From Conus ventricosus (Eukaryota; Mollusca; Gastropoda; Neogastropoda; Conidae): a stretch of DNA of 64,000 nucleotides. The position numbers and the translations under genes are program-made. Below the pieces are notes generated by a model. The model was given only the letters and a program-made list of their open reading frames with translations. It was not told where the DNA came from and made no database searches. Of the stretch, positions 35,764 through 49,703 are shown piece after piece (within the stretch, counting starts at the first letter, position 1; the number at the start of each line of letters is the position of its first letter). The stretch lies in contig CM031596.1 of NCBI GenBank assembly GCA_018398815.1, positions 68,961,803 through 69,025,802 on the forward strand, given 5' to 3'.

Positions 35764-36202
35764 GTACACCCGAGATGCTGTCTCCAGTGGGCTACGACCC
35801 CGCCCCTACCCCACCCCCGCAGCCCTCCCCCAGCGCTTTATCGCACCATCGGTCGCCGTACGGCTACCCCCCAGCTCAGCAGGCAGGCTACAGCCCCGGG
35901 TCAGGCTCCCTCCTGACCCCTGCCACCTCCGCATCGCGACAGCAGTTCAGCTTCGGTCGACATGAACAAGACTTCATCGACTCACGCTCCCCGGCCGCCA
36001 ACACCAAATCCTCACTCAGTCCGGGTCGGCAGATGGGCAGCCCAGGAAGGAGGACTTCCCCGGGTCTGTCCCCGGGGGCGGGTCCCGGCACGTCTAGGCT
36101 GCAGGTGGATATCCAGTCCATGGCCAAACCCTACGCTAACGGACCCCCTGCTGCCTCCTCCTCCGCTTCCAAAGTCATGGATGATGATCTCGCGCTGACG
36201 AG
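35764..36202 (+). CDS. SORBS1: SORBS-family adaptor, proline-rich linker exon
   Basis: It is entered in phase 1 and left in phase 2 (TGACGAG|GTGAAA after 36202). It encodes a Pro/Ser/Gly/Ala linker between SH3-2 and SH3-3 (TPEMLSPVGYDPAPTPPPQP, SPYGYPPAQQAGYSPGSGS, SPGRQMGSPGRRTSPGL), ending MDDDLALTR. In the family the equivalent linker is disordered and carries phosphorylation sites. Here many SP motifs could be proline-directed kinase targets (inference). GC-rich compared with its introns. No frame break. Confidence 0.88.
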
Positions 36203-37639
36203 GTGAAAGAGACTTCTTTCTACTGAGAGATGGTTATTCAGGAACAAAAGCATTCCCATGTTTGCATAGAAATTCATGATTCCTTCCGGGTTTTATATGT
36301 GGATGATATACACCTGCATTCATACATTAGATGGATTCACATTATCGACTGCCTTCTTTTTCTTTGTAATGAATTAGGTCTTTGTTTGTTTGTTTCCAGT
36401 TTTCTTTTATTGTTCTTTGATTTTTTTAAAAAATTTAATGGATATTTTGTTATTTTGAAGGTGGCAACCATGCAGTTCTTTCACATGCTGGGATGTGGAA
36501 ATCCTTTAGGAATCATTGTGGTTGACAACAAGGAGATTGCACTATGAAATTTAACTTGTCCAGGGCTCCCACTTCTCCGCGAATATGCACACACACACAC
36601 GCACGCACGCATGAATCAGCGAAGTATAAAGTGAAAACGTAATCTGCAAAGCGCTGGTTGCAATTTCGATATGCTTGCAGATACCACTAAAGTCACAAAT
36701 CTCCTTTAAACTTTCTCTGCGAGGGAGGGTAATTTCAGTTTCACCTACATGCTCAGAATGAATAAACATCACATTGACGTAGTGCATTAGCAAGACAGTA
36801 CAAAAGTGATAGACATTAATGATTGGAAAGATTCTGTACAATTCCAGTCTGTACAAATAAATGATTCTGGTAGCTTTGGACCAAATAATGGACATGGGCA
36901 CTCAGATTTACATTCAGATTGCACCCATTTGATAGCAAGTTTGTTTGTTTGATTTTTCTGTGGGGGATGGGGGGTTCCACGGGAGAATATCCGCTTGAGT
37001 TACAATTTTAGTGATGTTTGCTTTTCCTTGGTTGGAGACCTGCCGTCCTTGTGGCTCTATTACATCGCGGGCTTAGTTTTTCAATGCAAACGGAAAAGCA
37101 TCTTCTGATACTTTTGGAATGTACATCTGTTGCAGGCAAATGTGTAAGAGCATTTTCATCACAGGTCCCTGATCAACATATGTCAATTAGTCAATATGTA
37201 ACTTCAGTAATATTTGAAGTATTTATTTGTCAGAAAAGAATGTGAGTGCCTGGACCAGTAGCAGCATGAATATTCAATTTGATTGATATATCTAGTACCC
37301 ACCAAACATCAGAACTTCATGGTAAGATCAATTCGGGTGAAAATCTATGTTGTAGTCCAGACTTTTTCCATGGAACGGAATGTTACAGGAGTTCTTTCCC
37401 TTTCAGAAGTTGCCTTCAATCCACAATGACGCACCCTGACCTCCATTCCTCCACCCCCCACCCTCTGAAGAGCATTGTTCCTTTCAAAATGTCAGAATCC
37501 TCTTGATAGCAGACAAGGATAATCTTGTTATAAAAACCAAAGGCTGTGGACTGAATGTTGCCAACGGCCATTACACGTTGAAAGCACCAGTTCTCGTCCG
37601 ACTGAATGTACATGAGAAAACGATGTCTTCTTTTTGCAG
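36203..37639 (+). other. SORBS intron
   Basis: AT-rich intron with a short CA/ACGC block near 36590-36610. It ends CTTCTTTTTGCAG. No gene is seen. Confidence 0.85.
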
Positions 37640-37813
37640 GTACCGAGCACTGTATGCCTACAGACCTCAGAATGAAGATGAACTGGAACTAAGGGAGGGA
37701 GATGAAGTGTTTGTGATGGAAAAGTGTGACGATGGATGGTTTGTGGCACATCTGCTCGCACTGGCTGTTTTGGAACCTTCCCTGGAAACTACGTACAGAA
37801 GATTTGTAAGTGA
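37640..37813 (+). CDS. SORBS1: SORBS-family adaptor, terminal SH3-3 exon and stop
   Basis: The acceptor CTTTTTGCAG precedes 37640, entered in phase 2. It encodes [20 protein letters not shown] and [15 protein letters not shown]. As assembled the frame then turns to [10 protein letters not shown] and runs to 37874. In the frame one base over, from 37748, it reads [19 protein letters not shown] and stops at TGA 37811-37813. That matches the end of an SH3 domain and the known C terminus of SORBS proteins. A lost G in GTGGGC at about 37743-37746 explains it. In the family SH3-3 binds partners such as Sos or Cbl. Confidence 0.88.
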
Positions 37814-40090
37814 CAGTGGGTTCTATGCTTTAGGGAAGGATGGAAGTGTGATGCAAAGTTCCATGGCTATTTAGCGACAGAAGTTTCCACTGTCAAAGTT
37901 GAATGTTGGATGTCAGTAACTCCATGTTAACCGGCCTTGACAGATGGAAGTAGGAAACTTGTTTTCATTAGACCCAGATCAATGCTCAAGTGACAACTGT
38001 GTAAGCTCACATGTAAAATAAGCAACATATAACATGAGGATGTACTTTGCACATATCTTCAGTAAACCCTCCATTTTTACTGACACAAATTTTTAGTGGT
38101 TTGGTCCTGCAAGAAATACGTTTCACATCAATGGCTAGGTCAGTCTTTAAACTTTCTGTGTTCACATGTCTCACTATTCTTGATATTTCTTGAGACTTTT
38201 CCTTAAAGTAAAACCTGATTCCTTAACTAGGCATAGTTCTAATGAGTGGGCATCCTTCAATCATGTTTGGCAGAAATATTAATGAACTACGCTTAACTCG
38301 GGATGTCAGTGTGTGAACCCTACATGTGACACGCAGCTGTAAACTGTAGCATTTGTTCATCACAATGACACCATGCTTGTAGCAAGCAGTTACATTTATT
38401 AGGGCAGATCCAATCTGACGTTGAAATTTACCAGTGCCGCGTTTTGGCGTGTTATTGGCAATGCTGTGAATGGCAGGTTATCGTTTTGAACACTCTCCAC
38501 TTGTTTTCTTCCACATCATCCTATTCACCAGCTGCCACAGAAACAGCTGCTTCTACATTTTGTGCCTTAGATTCTTTCACTTTGGGCAGAATGTGTTCTG
38601 TTTCTCCTCAGTGTTAAGGATTTTCTTACCCACGATTCCTAAAGTTGAATAATTCTCCACACTGCTTTGAATCATAACTGTTTTCATGTTGTTTCACTTC
38701 AGAGTTGAGCATAAAGGCCGAGTTTGCTACAGGACTGAAAAGCGAGGAAGAGACATGGTGCTTCTGTGGCCAGCCTCGGAGTCTGCCAGCAGGAGAGCAG
38801 CAGCATTGAAGACATCCCTCCTTTGATCTACACAATTATCACTTCTGGTTGTCAACGTGCATGGTTCTGCCTGCGCTGTGCATGGGACAGAGCCAGTCAG
38901 CATTGTCAGAACACCATAGCTTTACCTCATCAGGACAAGGCTTGTCAGCGTCACGGCTGGCTGAGCACCATGCCTTGCGTCGGCTCACAGCCATCAAGTG
39001 TCATAGCTGTCCATGCAGAATGTTCAGCTCAAAACTCTGCCGTCAGTTTGTTTGTTTTGTTGAATGAAATGCTGGCTTCGCCTCAGGCTTTGACACAGTA
39101 TATACACCATTGTAAAAGCTTTAGCTTCTGTTGAGACTTTCTAACCTCACAGCTCTTTGTGGATGATGATCAGCTCTGGCTGGGTCTAAGAGACATCCTC
39201 TTTGCTGTGCATGTTGGCTTCGGCTGCCTCATTGTAACATCATCGCCCTCCATGTGACTTGTACAACGTCAGTGTACAGTGGTTCTCTTCATGCAGTAGC
39301 ACAATGTATGTTCTGCCGGTGGTTGCTTAACGCATGGAAAATTTAGGATGTATGCTTGAGCTTTTTTTCACTTCTTGCCTTGACTGCTTAAACGGTATAA
39401 ATGTCTTTAATATGTTGAAGTCATAACCTTAATGGAAATGTGTGTATCAGGGTGCCCATGTGGCACTGACTGTTGGAGAGATGATGGAATCTATGGAAAG
39501 CGTTGGCTTGGTTTGCCGGTGTGCATATCTTACCAAGTGCCTGTATGTCTGCATGGCTCATTTTGGACAGCAAAGAATCAAACTGCTAGTACATGCCACT
39601 AAAAGAGCTATGTTTGTGCAGCCATTGTGGGTACACTGGGTTTTTCCCTCCATCAGGCTGAACAGTGAGAGTTACCAGGTTTTGATTTCTTGATGGAGCT
39701 GGGTTACGCCCCTTAGCAGTGCAGGATATTCATGTGAGAACACCAATCCTGATGATCACAAGAACTCTTCATGGCAAAGGGGGGTCTGCAGAAAAATCAC
39801 TTTTAGCATGTCTGTCAAATTTTAACTCTGCTGTGAATGCCAGTGATTCTTAACACAACGTTTAACTTTAACTGTTTAACTTTTACAGATTCAGATTTCT
39901 TTTTAAACGGTCAGACTGAACTCATTTTGAATGCAGAAGGTGTACAAGTCGATCCTTGTGGAATGTATAGTCCTCTCTGTTTTAAGCATAGTACAGCAGA
40001 ATCTTTTATTGCATGTCTCCGGGGCATTCAGTGTTGCAGAGCTTTTAATTAAGACCGATTTAATAAAATAGTGTATTATACATGGTTTCT
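37814..40090 (+). other. Probable 3' UTR of the SORBS gene
   Basis: Follows the stop codon. An AATAAA at 40062-40067 is a candidate poly(A) signal, but the true end is not known. The open frame at 38766-39134 (122 aa) has no domain and is treated as chance. Confidence 0.4.
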
Positions 40091-40689
40091 GGAATTGCAT
40101 TCAGATCATTAGAGTTGGAATATGATATCATGGAGTGAAAGTAGAATATGGTATGATGGAGTGAAAATGTGCAGAGAAGTGTTGATGTGTAAAGCCAAAT
40201 CTGACAGTAAGTATAAGGGCTAGGATTTAGAGAAGTTGCGGCATACTATTCCTGTTTTAGTTTCAAAAATAACTTTAAAGGGAGATTCGCCCCTTCCCCC
40301 ACCCACCCACCCCATCCTACCCCAGTCTCCCGCTATCCTGTATTTTTTCACCCTACTCCCATATCTTTTTTTTTAAATGTGTATTTCAAGTTCTAGTTCT
40401 GTTGCATCTGTAAAAGTGATATAGTCGAGAATGTAGAAGTGTAAAGTGCTTGTGCTGCAATCTGGTTCAGATGAAACATGTAAATCATTGCTAGGGCTTT
40501 TCTCCACACATTACCACATGAAGATAAAATGTATTCATTACACCAAGCAGATGCTGTCCTGAAGCAGAAAAAAAGGTGGGGAATATATTGTGTTGTAGAC
40601 TGAAGGGATGGGGATGATGAACACTGGATTCAGCCCTCTTCCCAGACATGCAGGCGAGCTAAGCCAAACGTGTACAGATCAAGGAAATG

Positions 40690-41520
40690 AGATACTGCTC
40701 AGCCCCTGACATGGTCATGAGCTTTGCTTTGGCTTTTGAAACAGTGAAGAAGTATGCTTCCGATCTTGAAATGGTTATGAGATATGGGTATGCTTCAACT
40801 TCTGAAATGGTTGTGTGGTCTTCTTCAACTCTGAAAATGGTTATGATATGCTTCAGCTCTTTTCATGGTGATCAGGTATTCTACCACTCTTGAGATGGTT
40901 ATGAGATGTTCTTCAGCATTTGAAATAGTTTTTAAAGTATAGTTGAGCCCTTCAGATGGTTGTGAGGTATTCTTCAGCTTTTGAAAGGGTGAAAAGATAT
41001 GGCTCAGTCCTTAGAATTGTTGTGAGGTATTCTTGAGCTTTTGAAATGGTTATAAGATACGGTTCAGTCCTTAAAATCCTTATGATGTATTCTTGAGCAT
41101 TTCAAATGGTTTTAAAATATGGCTCAGTCCTTTACATTGTTATGAGGTATTCTTCAGCTTTTGCAGCAGTTATAGGATATGGCTCGGCCTTGAGATGGTT
41201 ATTGGGTTTTCTTTAGATTCTTTTCAGCTCTTGAAATGGCTACAAAGTATTCCGTAGCTCTTGAAATGGCTACAAAGTATTCCTTAGCTCGTGAAATGGT
41301 TACAAAGTGTTCCTTAGCTCGTAAAATGGTTACAAAGTATTCCTTAGCTCGTGAAATGGCTACAAAGTATTCCTTAGCTGTGAAATGGTTACAAAGTATT
41401 CTTCAGCTCTTGAACTGGTCATGAGGCATTCTTCAGATCTTGAGATGGTTAAGAGATAGTCATCACATCTTGAAATGCTTCCAAGATACTCTATAGTCAT
41501 TGAAATTGCTTGTGAAATAC
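40690..41520. repeat. Degenerate minisatellite with a 30-bp core
   Basis: The phrase TTGAAATGGTTATGAGATAT and variants recur every 55-65 bp. Between 41226 and 41400 it becomes a tighter 30-bp repeat (AGCTCTTGAAATGGCTACAA followed by AGTATTCCTT). The 30-bp part is a multiple of three and so reads as a 10-residue repeat on the + strand, but it has no context of a gene. Confidence 0.8.
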
Positions 41521-42831
41521 ACTATAATTCTTTTGGAGTGGAATTTTATGTCCCATGCCCCAAACTCTGATCTGAATTTGAAGTTGTGAAGTGTCCGTTG
41601 CTGACTGCAGTATTGTTTCTCAGATTTTTAAGTGCGCAAACATTTGATGCACTCTTTGAATCCAGTTGTACAGTATATTTATAAAGAATGTAATATTAAC
41701 CATGTGTTTGAAGAATGTCTTCTATGGCAAGTCTGCAGAATACAGTGGCATTGAAGAAAATGGGTTTGCTTGACTTTAATGATAATTATAACTAACAAAC
41801 ACTTTCAGGAAATTGGAGAAAAGCTTGGGCTCTTTTGGAGTGGACTGGAAGCGTTGGGAAGAGGTGAAGTAAGTGATAGTGGATGGACATGCAGTCAGAC
41901 TGAAGGCAGGCGATTTGAGAAAGGGGAAACCTTGAAGAGAAAGAAAGCGGTGGAAGCAATGTTACTTGGGAGTCCATGCACACAGCTTTGATATATATGC
42001 AAACGTTGTTAGTTTACTGTTAACAGTTGCCTTTATTCTCCAAACCATCCTGATTATAACTGAACGGCTGCGACTTGCCTTGAAAACAGTGACAGCAGTG
42101 TCCAGTTGATGTTACGAATCGGGACTCTGATTACCTTCTGTTTGCTGTTTCAGGTTTTTGTTTGTTCTCTGATTTGTCCGTGGTACTAAATGAATTCTGA
42201 TTCAGCATAATCAATGTGTTTTTCTTGTGAAATTATCATCCTAATTTATTTGAGTTTGGTGTTGTGATGACTTCATTTATTGGTTGGTTGTTTTTGGATT
42301 TTTTGCTTTTATAAAAAAAAGGGTTTGTTGGTTTTGTTGTTCTTTGTTTGGCCCTGTCACTTTGATATTATTTTGAATATCTTTATGTTAGCATGCAAAT
42401 TATCTGAATTTTCAGAAACTGAAGCTTGCAGTAGTGTAGGAGATGAGGAAAAAGAGGTTTTTTTTGGCTAGTGTTGTACATATGGAGTTGGAAGGAGTGG
42501 AGATCTTCCCTCAGAAACATTATGAAAGCTTTTATTGAAAAAAGATTGTTGAAAGAATTTGTTATTCACTTATAAATCTATTGAAACTGCCAGTTGTTTA
42601 AAATTTTATATTGATATTTGTTGTGTCGTATGAGAATGTGTCATTGTGTGTATGTTTTGGGTTGTTGTTGTTTTTTTTAAGTTGATCATCACAGTGCTTC
42701 AAGCTAACTGCAAAAGAAGAAAATGTGGAGCAGTGCTAGTGCTAATCATTGTATTCCATGTAAAAAGTACAGCGAACGGTGGAATGGTGATAAGAAGAGA
42801 ATCATGAAGATTATAATTATCCTCTTTTTTT

Positions 42832-42862
<31 letters not shown>

Positions 42863-43363
42863 CTGCTGTGGTTTATTGTAATAACAGAACTGGTGCTAGA
42901 TTCGATGACAGTGCAGTCATCTGTCCTGTTAATTGTCATGTATTCCTTGTGTCTCTGTGTACTGTCATCATCTGTCCTGTGTAATTGTAACAGTGTAATC
43001 CTGTGTCAATCTGTACACTCCTGACAGGAGGGTGGTCATGCCCTCTTCTTACTTTCATAACTGTCATGTCGGTCTGTTAATATTTCTCTCTGTACAAACG
43101 CTTCATGCTGATTCTGTTCGCAGGCAGTTTTTTTTTCCTTCTTTTTTAACAGCATAGTCGGTGTATGATCTCTTTTGCCTTTGTCTTCTTCACTCTGTAA
43201 TTTTGTTTCGTTTCGCATCAGATGTTTTTCTTTTTTGTTCTTAAATATGTATACATACAGTATATCTCTTGATTGTCCAGCATCCCTACCCCCACCCCCA
43301 CCAATAATTATTCATCTTCTCAGTCTGTGTTCAAACTGTCAGCCTGTTGCATGTAATTTTCAA

Positions 43364-43418
<55 letters not shown>

Positions 43419-43793
43419 TCTCTTTCGTAACCCCCACCACCCCATCCATCACCCTCCTTTCTTTGTTGCCTCCTCTCTGAATCATTGCCAGAAGTCCTGT
43501 CATCATTTTCACTGCTTTTATCACGTGTTTAATCATATGTTAGGTCTGTTCATGAATGTTCTCTGTGGCACATATCTCACAAACAGATCTGTTTAGAACC
43601 ATGAATTCTTATGCAAAGCGTTTCATGTCGGTGAATGAGTATGTAGGATGACACTGAAAAGAGTATTTATATCAGTCATGCTGTACATCTGCACAGCAAT
43701 TTGAGTGTGTGACATTAGGTTAGCTTCATCCCATGTTTATCTTAACCAGCAATTTTTTTTTCTCCATCAGAGTTTCTCACATAGATTTCTTGT

Positions 43794-43828
<35 letters not shown>

Positions 43829-45185
43829 GTTTAGTGGTTTTTTGTTGTAATTTGTTTACATCCCACTTTTTCCACTTCTCCTTTCTATTAAGTAATGTTA
43901 TGTATCTTTAAGCATTTATTCATTACCTCATTTCATATCCTTTTATTTACTTGCACATCATGAATTTATCTGGATGTTTACATTGATTGCATCGCAAATT
44001 AAAGCGAAAGAAAACCTTGTCCGCAGTAAAAGGAAGAGTCTCTTTTATATTCTTTGATTTATTCATCCTAAATATTGTTGACAAAAAAATTGAAATAAAG
44101 CAAATATTTATGTGATTTACTCACAGTGAAAAATCAGGACTGTTCTGCTTAATGAATTAAAGAGAGAAATGCTTGGTTTTGATGAAGATGCATGTAACAA
44201 ATCTACCGGAGTATTTGTTAACGCAGTTCTGCTTGATTGTAGGTTCTTCTTGCGTCTGTGGTGAAGTTAGCATCGGTAGCTGTCTGTCAAGGTTTGTTGT
44301 TCGATTTTTTTTCAGTTTGTGATTGCCATAAATGTTTGTTACATTCAGTTTTCCATTCATGCCTCACCTCTATTCAAGTAAAGAGTTAGTTTCTCTCTCT
44401 CTCTCCCCTCTCTCTCTCTCTCTCTTCTCTCTCAGAGTGTACATAATTTCACCATTTCCCATTGCATTGGCCATGGTAAGAAGTTGACACTTGAAATGAT
44501 CTGGAGCAGATGCACTTTCTTCTCCTCTCTCCAGTTACAGTATTACATTTCTTTTTACAGATAGGCCGTGAAAAGAAGTAACAACCTGAAAATGCTCCAC
44601 AGTGGGTTCAAGTGCATCATAGTATGTTTGGCTTTTCAATTTTGTTTGATTCTCTCTTCAATTAGACTTTGGATTCTCGGTCATTCTCATGCTGTGGCCC
44701 TTTCTGTAAAATCACCAGTGGGATGAATCTGTCAGCTTGATATTGTCTGTGCAAAAGCCAAGTCTGGTTTCGTTGTATTTCATAGCTCTTCAAGTATACT
44801 ATTGGCAGCTTAATCTGGAACATGTGCTTAGTCATAAAGCCATTTTTATCTCTCAGCAGTTAACTGGATATCCTAATGTACCATTCTTTATAGTCAACGT
44901 TTTACTTTCACTTGTCTGATTTGTAATGTTGGATTACCACTGCTGAGGATGAAATGATGGAGCAGCAGCAGGCAGATGATTTTGTCAGTTTGGATGACGA
45001 TAGCAGGTTCGTTAATTTGACTAGGAAATGGTCTCTGAAGTCAGAAGCCTCAGATTTCAGGGAAATGCGGACATCTGCTGCAAATCGTAGTCATCCGCAT
45101 GGGCAAGGGGGATGCAAACTGTTTCTTACCTGTGCTATCACTGCTGAAAATTGTGCATCGTCATTTGTTTGGAAAAAAGGGTAGG

Positions 45186-45421
45186 GGATTCTCCTTTAAA
45201 AATGAAATTTCAAGAAATTTTATTTCGAATTTTTAACCTATTGCTTCAGGTAAGGTATTGAAGGATAAGTCCGAACATTGTTGAGCTTCCCATGTTGTTA
45301 CAGGATTCTCCTTTAAAAATGAAATTTCAAGAAAATTTTATTTCGAATTTTTAACCTATTGCTTCAAGTAAGGTATTGAAGGATAAGTCCTGAACATTGT
45401 TGAGCTTCCCATGTTGTTACA
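45186..45421. repeat. 117-bp tandem duplication
   Basis: Two copies beginning GGATTCTCCTTTAAAAATGA at 45186 and 45303. They differ by one extra A, one extra T and a G/A change. Confidence 0.93.
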
Positions 45422-45944
45422 GGAATGTATGTATCAAATAACGGCAAAAGGGATGTCCAGATCTATTGAAGTGAGGTGCCTAACCAGTGGTGTTGGAGCA
45501 AGGTGCCTGAAGTATTCTAATGGAAGAACACCTTAGATTCTGTTGGCTTTGAGTTGTGTTTACTGGCCACGTAGCATTTTCCCCCCAAGTGTGGGTAATC
45601 AAAGAGGAATATTCAGAGGTGTAATGATGTTATCCCACCACTTCAGTGTGGAACACAGAGAGAAAAGCCAGCTGGTTTGTCCATTGTCATCGTCCCTATA
45701 ACCACACATCGGCTCTGTTCCTAGAGATAATGTTGTGCATGAAATTAAAGTGTTGGTACACAAACTGGCGGTTTTTTTCTTTTCCTTTGCATGACAGGAT
45801 ACACCTTTTTTCCTTCAGTGATAAGTCTTGTGAGATTGGTTTGAGAGTGGTACTGACAGCACAGAATCACTTTGATGTTTACCAGAAGCAGCTTCCTCGA
45901 ACTGATGTACTAGAACGAAAAATATCAGCAAGATATTTTTCAAA

Positions 45945-45992
<48 letters not shown>

Positions 45993-47215
45993 CTCCCCCC
46001 ACCAGCTGAACAAGTGGATTAATGTGCGCCCTGGTGTGTGCGTGTGTGTGTGATTTATTCAGCCTAATATGGAACTTTAAAAACGGACGTATCACAAAAT
46101 GAATTAGCTTATTATGGTGGAAGTGTGCCTGACAGACCCACAAATATCAAAACATGGAAGACTTCTACTATTCTTCCAGTATAAATGAATTGAAAAAGAA
46201 CCCAAAGAATTGAATCAAAGAGCTTACTTAGTACATTATTGGCCCTGTACTAAGTTAATTCTGTCCAAGATGGGTATTCCCTGTTTGCTTGAATAGAAAT
46301 TTTGTTTTAAAGTTTTCAGACATGCACAGCGAATATTAGGGGTGGGGTGGGGTGGGGTAAGCCATGTTCTCCGAGCTTGAGATGTACATCCAGTTCCTTA
46401 AAAATGCCTCAGTCCAATGCTGAATGCTGAAATGACTTAGGTAGAGCCATGTCTTCGCTGGCCAGTTGACATGAGATGATAGTCATTGCTTCTGTTGGAC
46501 AACCGGTGCTGAGGATGCAACAGGACTAGACTCGGTGTGTGTTTATATATACAGTGAATGGAATGAGCAGCAGGAGAGTAAAAACACTAAGGGCATACGG
46601 AAGGTGAAACCCCTCTTCCTGAGAAAAAAAAATTGACATTCCTGTGGTGTGTGTTTGTGCGTGTGTGTATGTGAGCGTGCTTGTGCATGAATGTGTGTGT
46701 AGAGAGAGACAGAGAAGCACTCAATGTGATTTGGTCAGTGTGAGTTAAGAGAAAAGAAAAGACATGGGGCTGGAGCAGATATGTGTGTGTGTGTGAAATA
46801 CAGTTAATGTATGCCTTGGATGGGGCGAGTTGAGAGTGGGGGCAGGAATAGGGGTTGAAAACAGGAATGTGCGTGTGTAAGGCCTGCACTCTACGTGAAT
46901 TATTATTGATTAAGTTCAAACGTGCATTCGTGAAACCCAAGCTCCGAATTTCAGTAACGTGAGTAACTAACCGCCGTTTCAATCATGATCCCTGCACAAA
47001 TGACTTCGAAACGTCAGGACGTACAGTCGTTTTCCATAAGACACTGGGAAAGCAAAGAAGAAGAAGTAGTTTTACCCATGACATTAGTTGTAGTGTTTTT
47101 CTTTATGTGGCTGGAACAAAATCAAATAACGACCAGAAAAAAAAAGAGGTAAAACAGTCGATCCAGATTAAGCAGACCAACATATGTTACCCGTCCCCCC
47201 CCCCCCCCTTCTTTC

Positions 47216-47269
<54 letters not shown>

Positions 47270-47792
47270 AGTCTACGTAACCGAAAGACGTTTACTCTAG
47301 GGGGAAAAAAGTTTAGTGTGTACTTTTGTGGCAAAATTGTAATGTCTTTCTCACAGCATTATGTACAACAGTTCCAACTCAAAACCTCCGAAACAAGGGT
47401 GGATCAGTTTATTATCAGATTCCATATCAAGAGGAAAGTGTATTACAGAGTTCTAGAGCACTGTCAAGTAATGGGGCTGAACTACAGCACACATACACAT
47501 ACTACGGGGTAACTCCATTCCTTGACATCATCAAATTTCACGAAGGATGCTTTCGTCAGGACAACCACCAAACTACGACACGTCACTCGTTGATGTACAT
47601 CAGTGGTGAAATTCAGTCTCTCCAGCCTTTTCACGTCATCATAGACAGCAAATATACAGCAGGTGTATCATCATCATCATCATCAAACAACTCAAAATAA
47701 ATTGCAGGAAAACGAGGAATGAAATATCTCAAACACACCGTAGGTTACACTGATTATCACAATCCAGAACACGGGGATGAGGGAGAGTGGGT

Positions 47793-47842
<50 letters not shown>

Positions 47843-47915
47843 GTGTGTTGCTGGAACATTCCGGTGGGAGAAGTTCAGCAGCAGATTATAAACAGCGCAT
47901 CAAAACAAGGTTGGA

Positions 47916-47953
<38 letters not shown>

Positions 47954-48918
47954 TGCGGATGGGGATGAGGTGAGAGGTGTACGGACGCTGTCGGTATCAA
48001 AAGATCCAGTTTTTCTTTCGTTCAAGAAAAGCGTAATTTTCCCCAAATTTACTCACCATACATGTGATTTTCATGTGGTAGTTTATTTCAGTGCTGATTT
48101 CACGCCGTAAAAGGTAAGTGAGCATCAAACGAGTAATTATATGACTTACTGGGGGATTGTTCTGATGACCGGACGGATAATAATTATTATTGTTCATTCT
48201 ATTCGGATCTCTTTCCAGTGGCCCTGGGTTCTCATATTCACTTATCTCTTTTGACTAAACTGTCGTTATGAAATCGCGTCATGTTTAAACGTTCAACCGA
48301 CCATGCATGAAGGCCGCGTCAGAATGATTAAATGTGTCAAAAATAATTTTTTTTTAATTATAATTCTGATGTTTAAAATATGGGGGCATATTCCACAGAT
48401 ACGGTGGCTTGACATCACATAGAATTAAGACAGATTGCGTTTGGTAACAATAAAAAAAAATGTCAACATGTCTGGACACAACCTCAGAAACAGCAGCTTA
48501 ATGTCACATGACAACTATAATTATGTTGTGTGGTTATTGTTTTTTTTTCTGATGATGAAACGACACTTTTATTGACGAATATTATAATGCAGTCCTCTTT
48601 GAAACCGGTCATGTCCCGGAGAGAGGGTCACAAGGAGCACCTGCAGCAGTGTCACTTTGACCCCGTGTATCTCGTGCAGAGGAATGCAGTCAGCACCTAT
48701 ACACCTTAGTCCTCGACAGCCAGGCAGAATGGAGACGATATCACTATTACATGCCAACTCGCATGCTGCTGGCTTTCAACATTCTGTAATTCATTACGAT
48801 GGGATAAAAAAAAAAAAAAAAGGGACACACTCCTGGCGCTAACTTGCAACATGCAGTGACTCGCCTGTATCATTTATTCTAGCCTTCCAGATGCACAGCG
48901 ACATTGGTGCCGTATAGT

Positions 48919-49010
48919 GTGTGTGTGTGTGTGTGTGCGCGCGCGCGCGCGCGCGCGTGCGTGTGTGTGCGTATGTGTGTGTGTGACGAAGGCACAAAAA
49001 TCACAGACGC

Positions 49011-49066
<56 letters not shown>
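48919..49066. repeat. GT/GC alternating tract followed by poly-C
   Basis: (GT)n grades into (GC)n and back to (GT)n over about 65 nt of strictly alternating purine and pyrimidine, a Z-DNA-prone sequence. A C homopolymer of about 54 nt begins at 49013. Confidence 0.92.
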
Positions 49067-49703
49067 ACCCCCCACAACACACACACACACACACGCATAC
49101 ACACTGCGATATATAAGCGCGCACGCATTCAAAAATAATAGTTCATTCCGTTTCTTGTTTACGAAAAAGTGCACGACCGAGTTGACTGAACTGTGCGAAA
49201 AGCACTGGTAGTTTGACGTGGGGGGGGGGGGGGGGGGAGTGCCATTTCGCTTAGTACTAGTGTTATAAATTTGCTGTTTCAGTGTTTGTGTTAAGTAACT
49301 GAAAAACAGTTAGCTGCTGTTCTACAGGACACAGTGTAACAATCGAAAACGATCACGAACGGCAACTATGACACGGAGCATCATTTATTGTCGATACTGT
49401 CAGCCTCGCTTCTCTGTTGCAATAAATTTTAGTGAGTGAACATCTTATCTGCATTAAAAAAAAAACGTATCAGGTAGTCATCCCGCTTTCAACGTCACCC
49501 TCCAGCATACCCTGAAGGTGAGATTTACGGGCCAGGTTGTTTCCTAACCAGTAGTTCCTGTGGAATCGGGTATAATACCTGCAGCATCGGCAGCAACCAA
49601 TCAGTTTGTCTGGTAACCAGTTATGACAGTGAAAAAAACACCAACGAATAATCTGCAAAGTAAGCGGATAAGGTTTTGACCTTTCTTCCACATACACAGG
49701 TTG

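Noticed and set aside
36230..36547. 105-codon frame downstream of the proline-rich exon
   Set aside because: Begins inside the intron after a good donor; the translation has no domain and the next exon fits the phase without it.
38766..39134. 122-codon open frame after the SORBS stop
   Set aside because: No domain, unusual composition and no splice sites; more likely chance within the 3' UTR.
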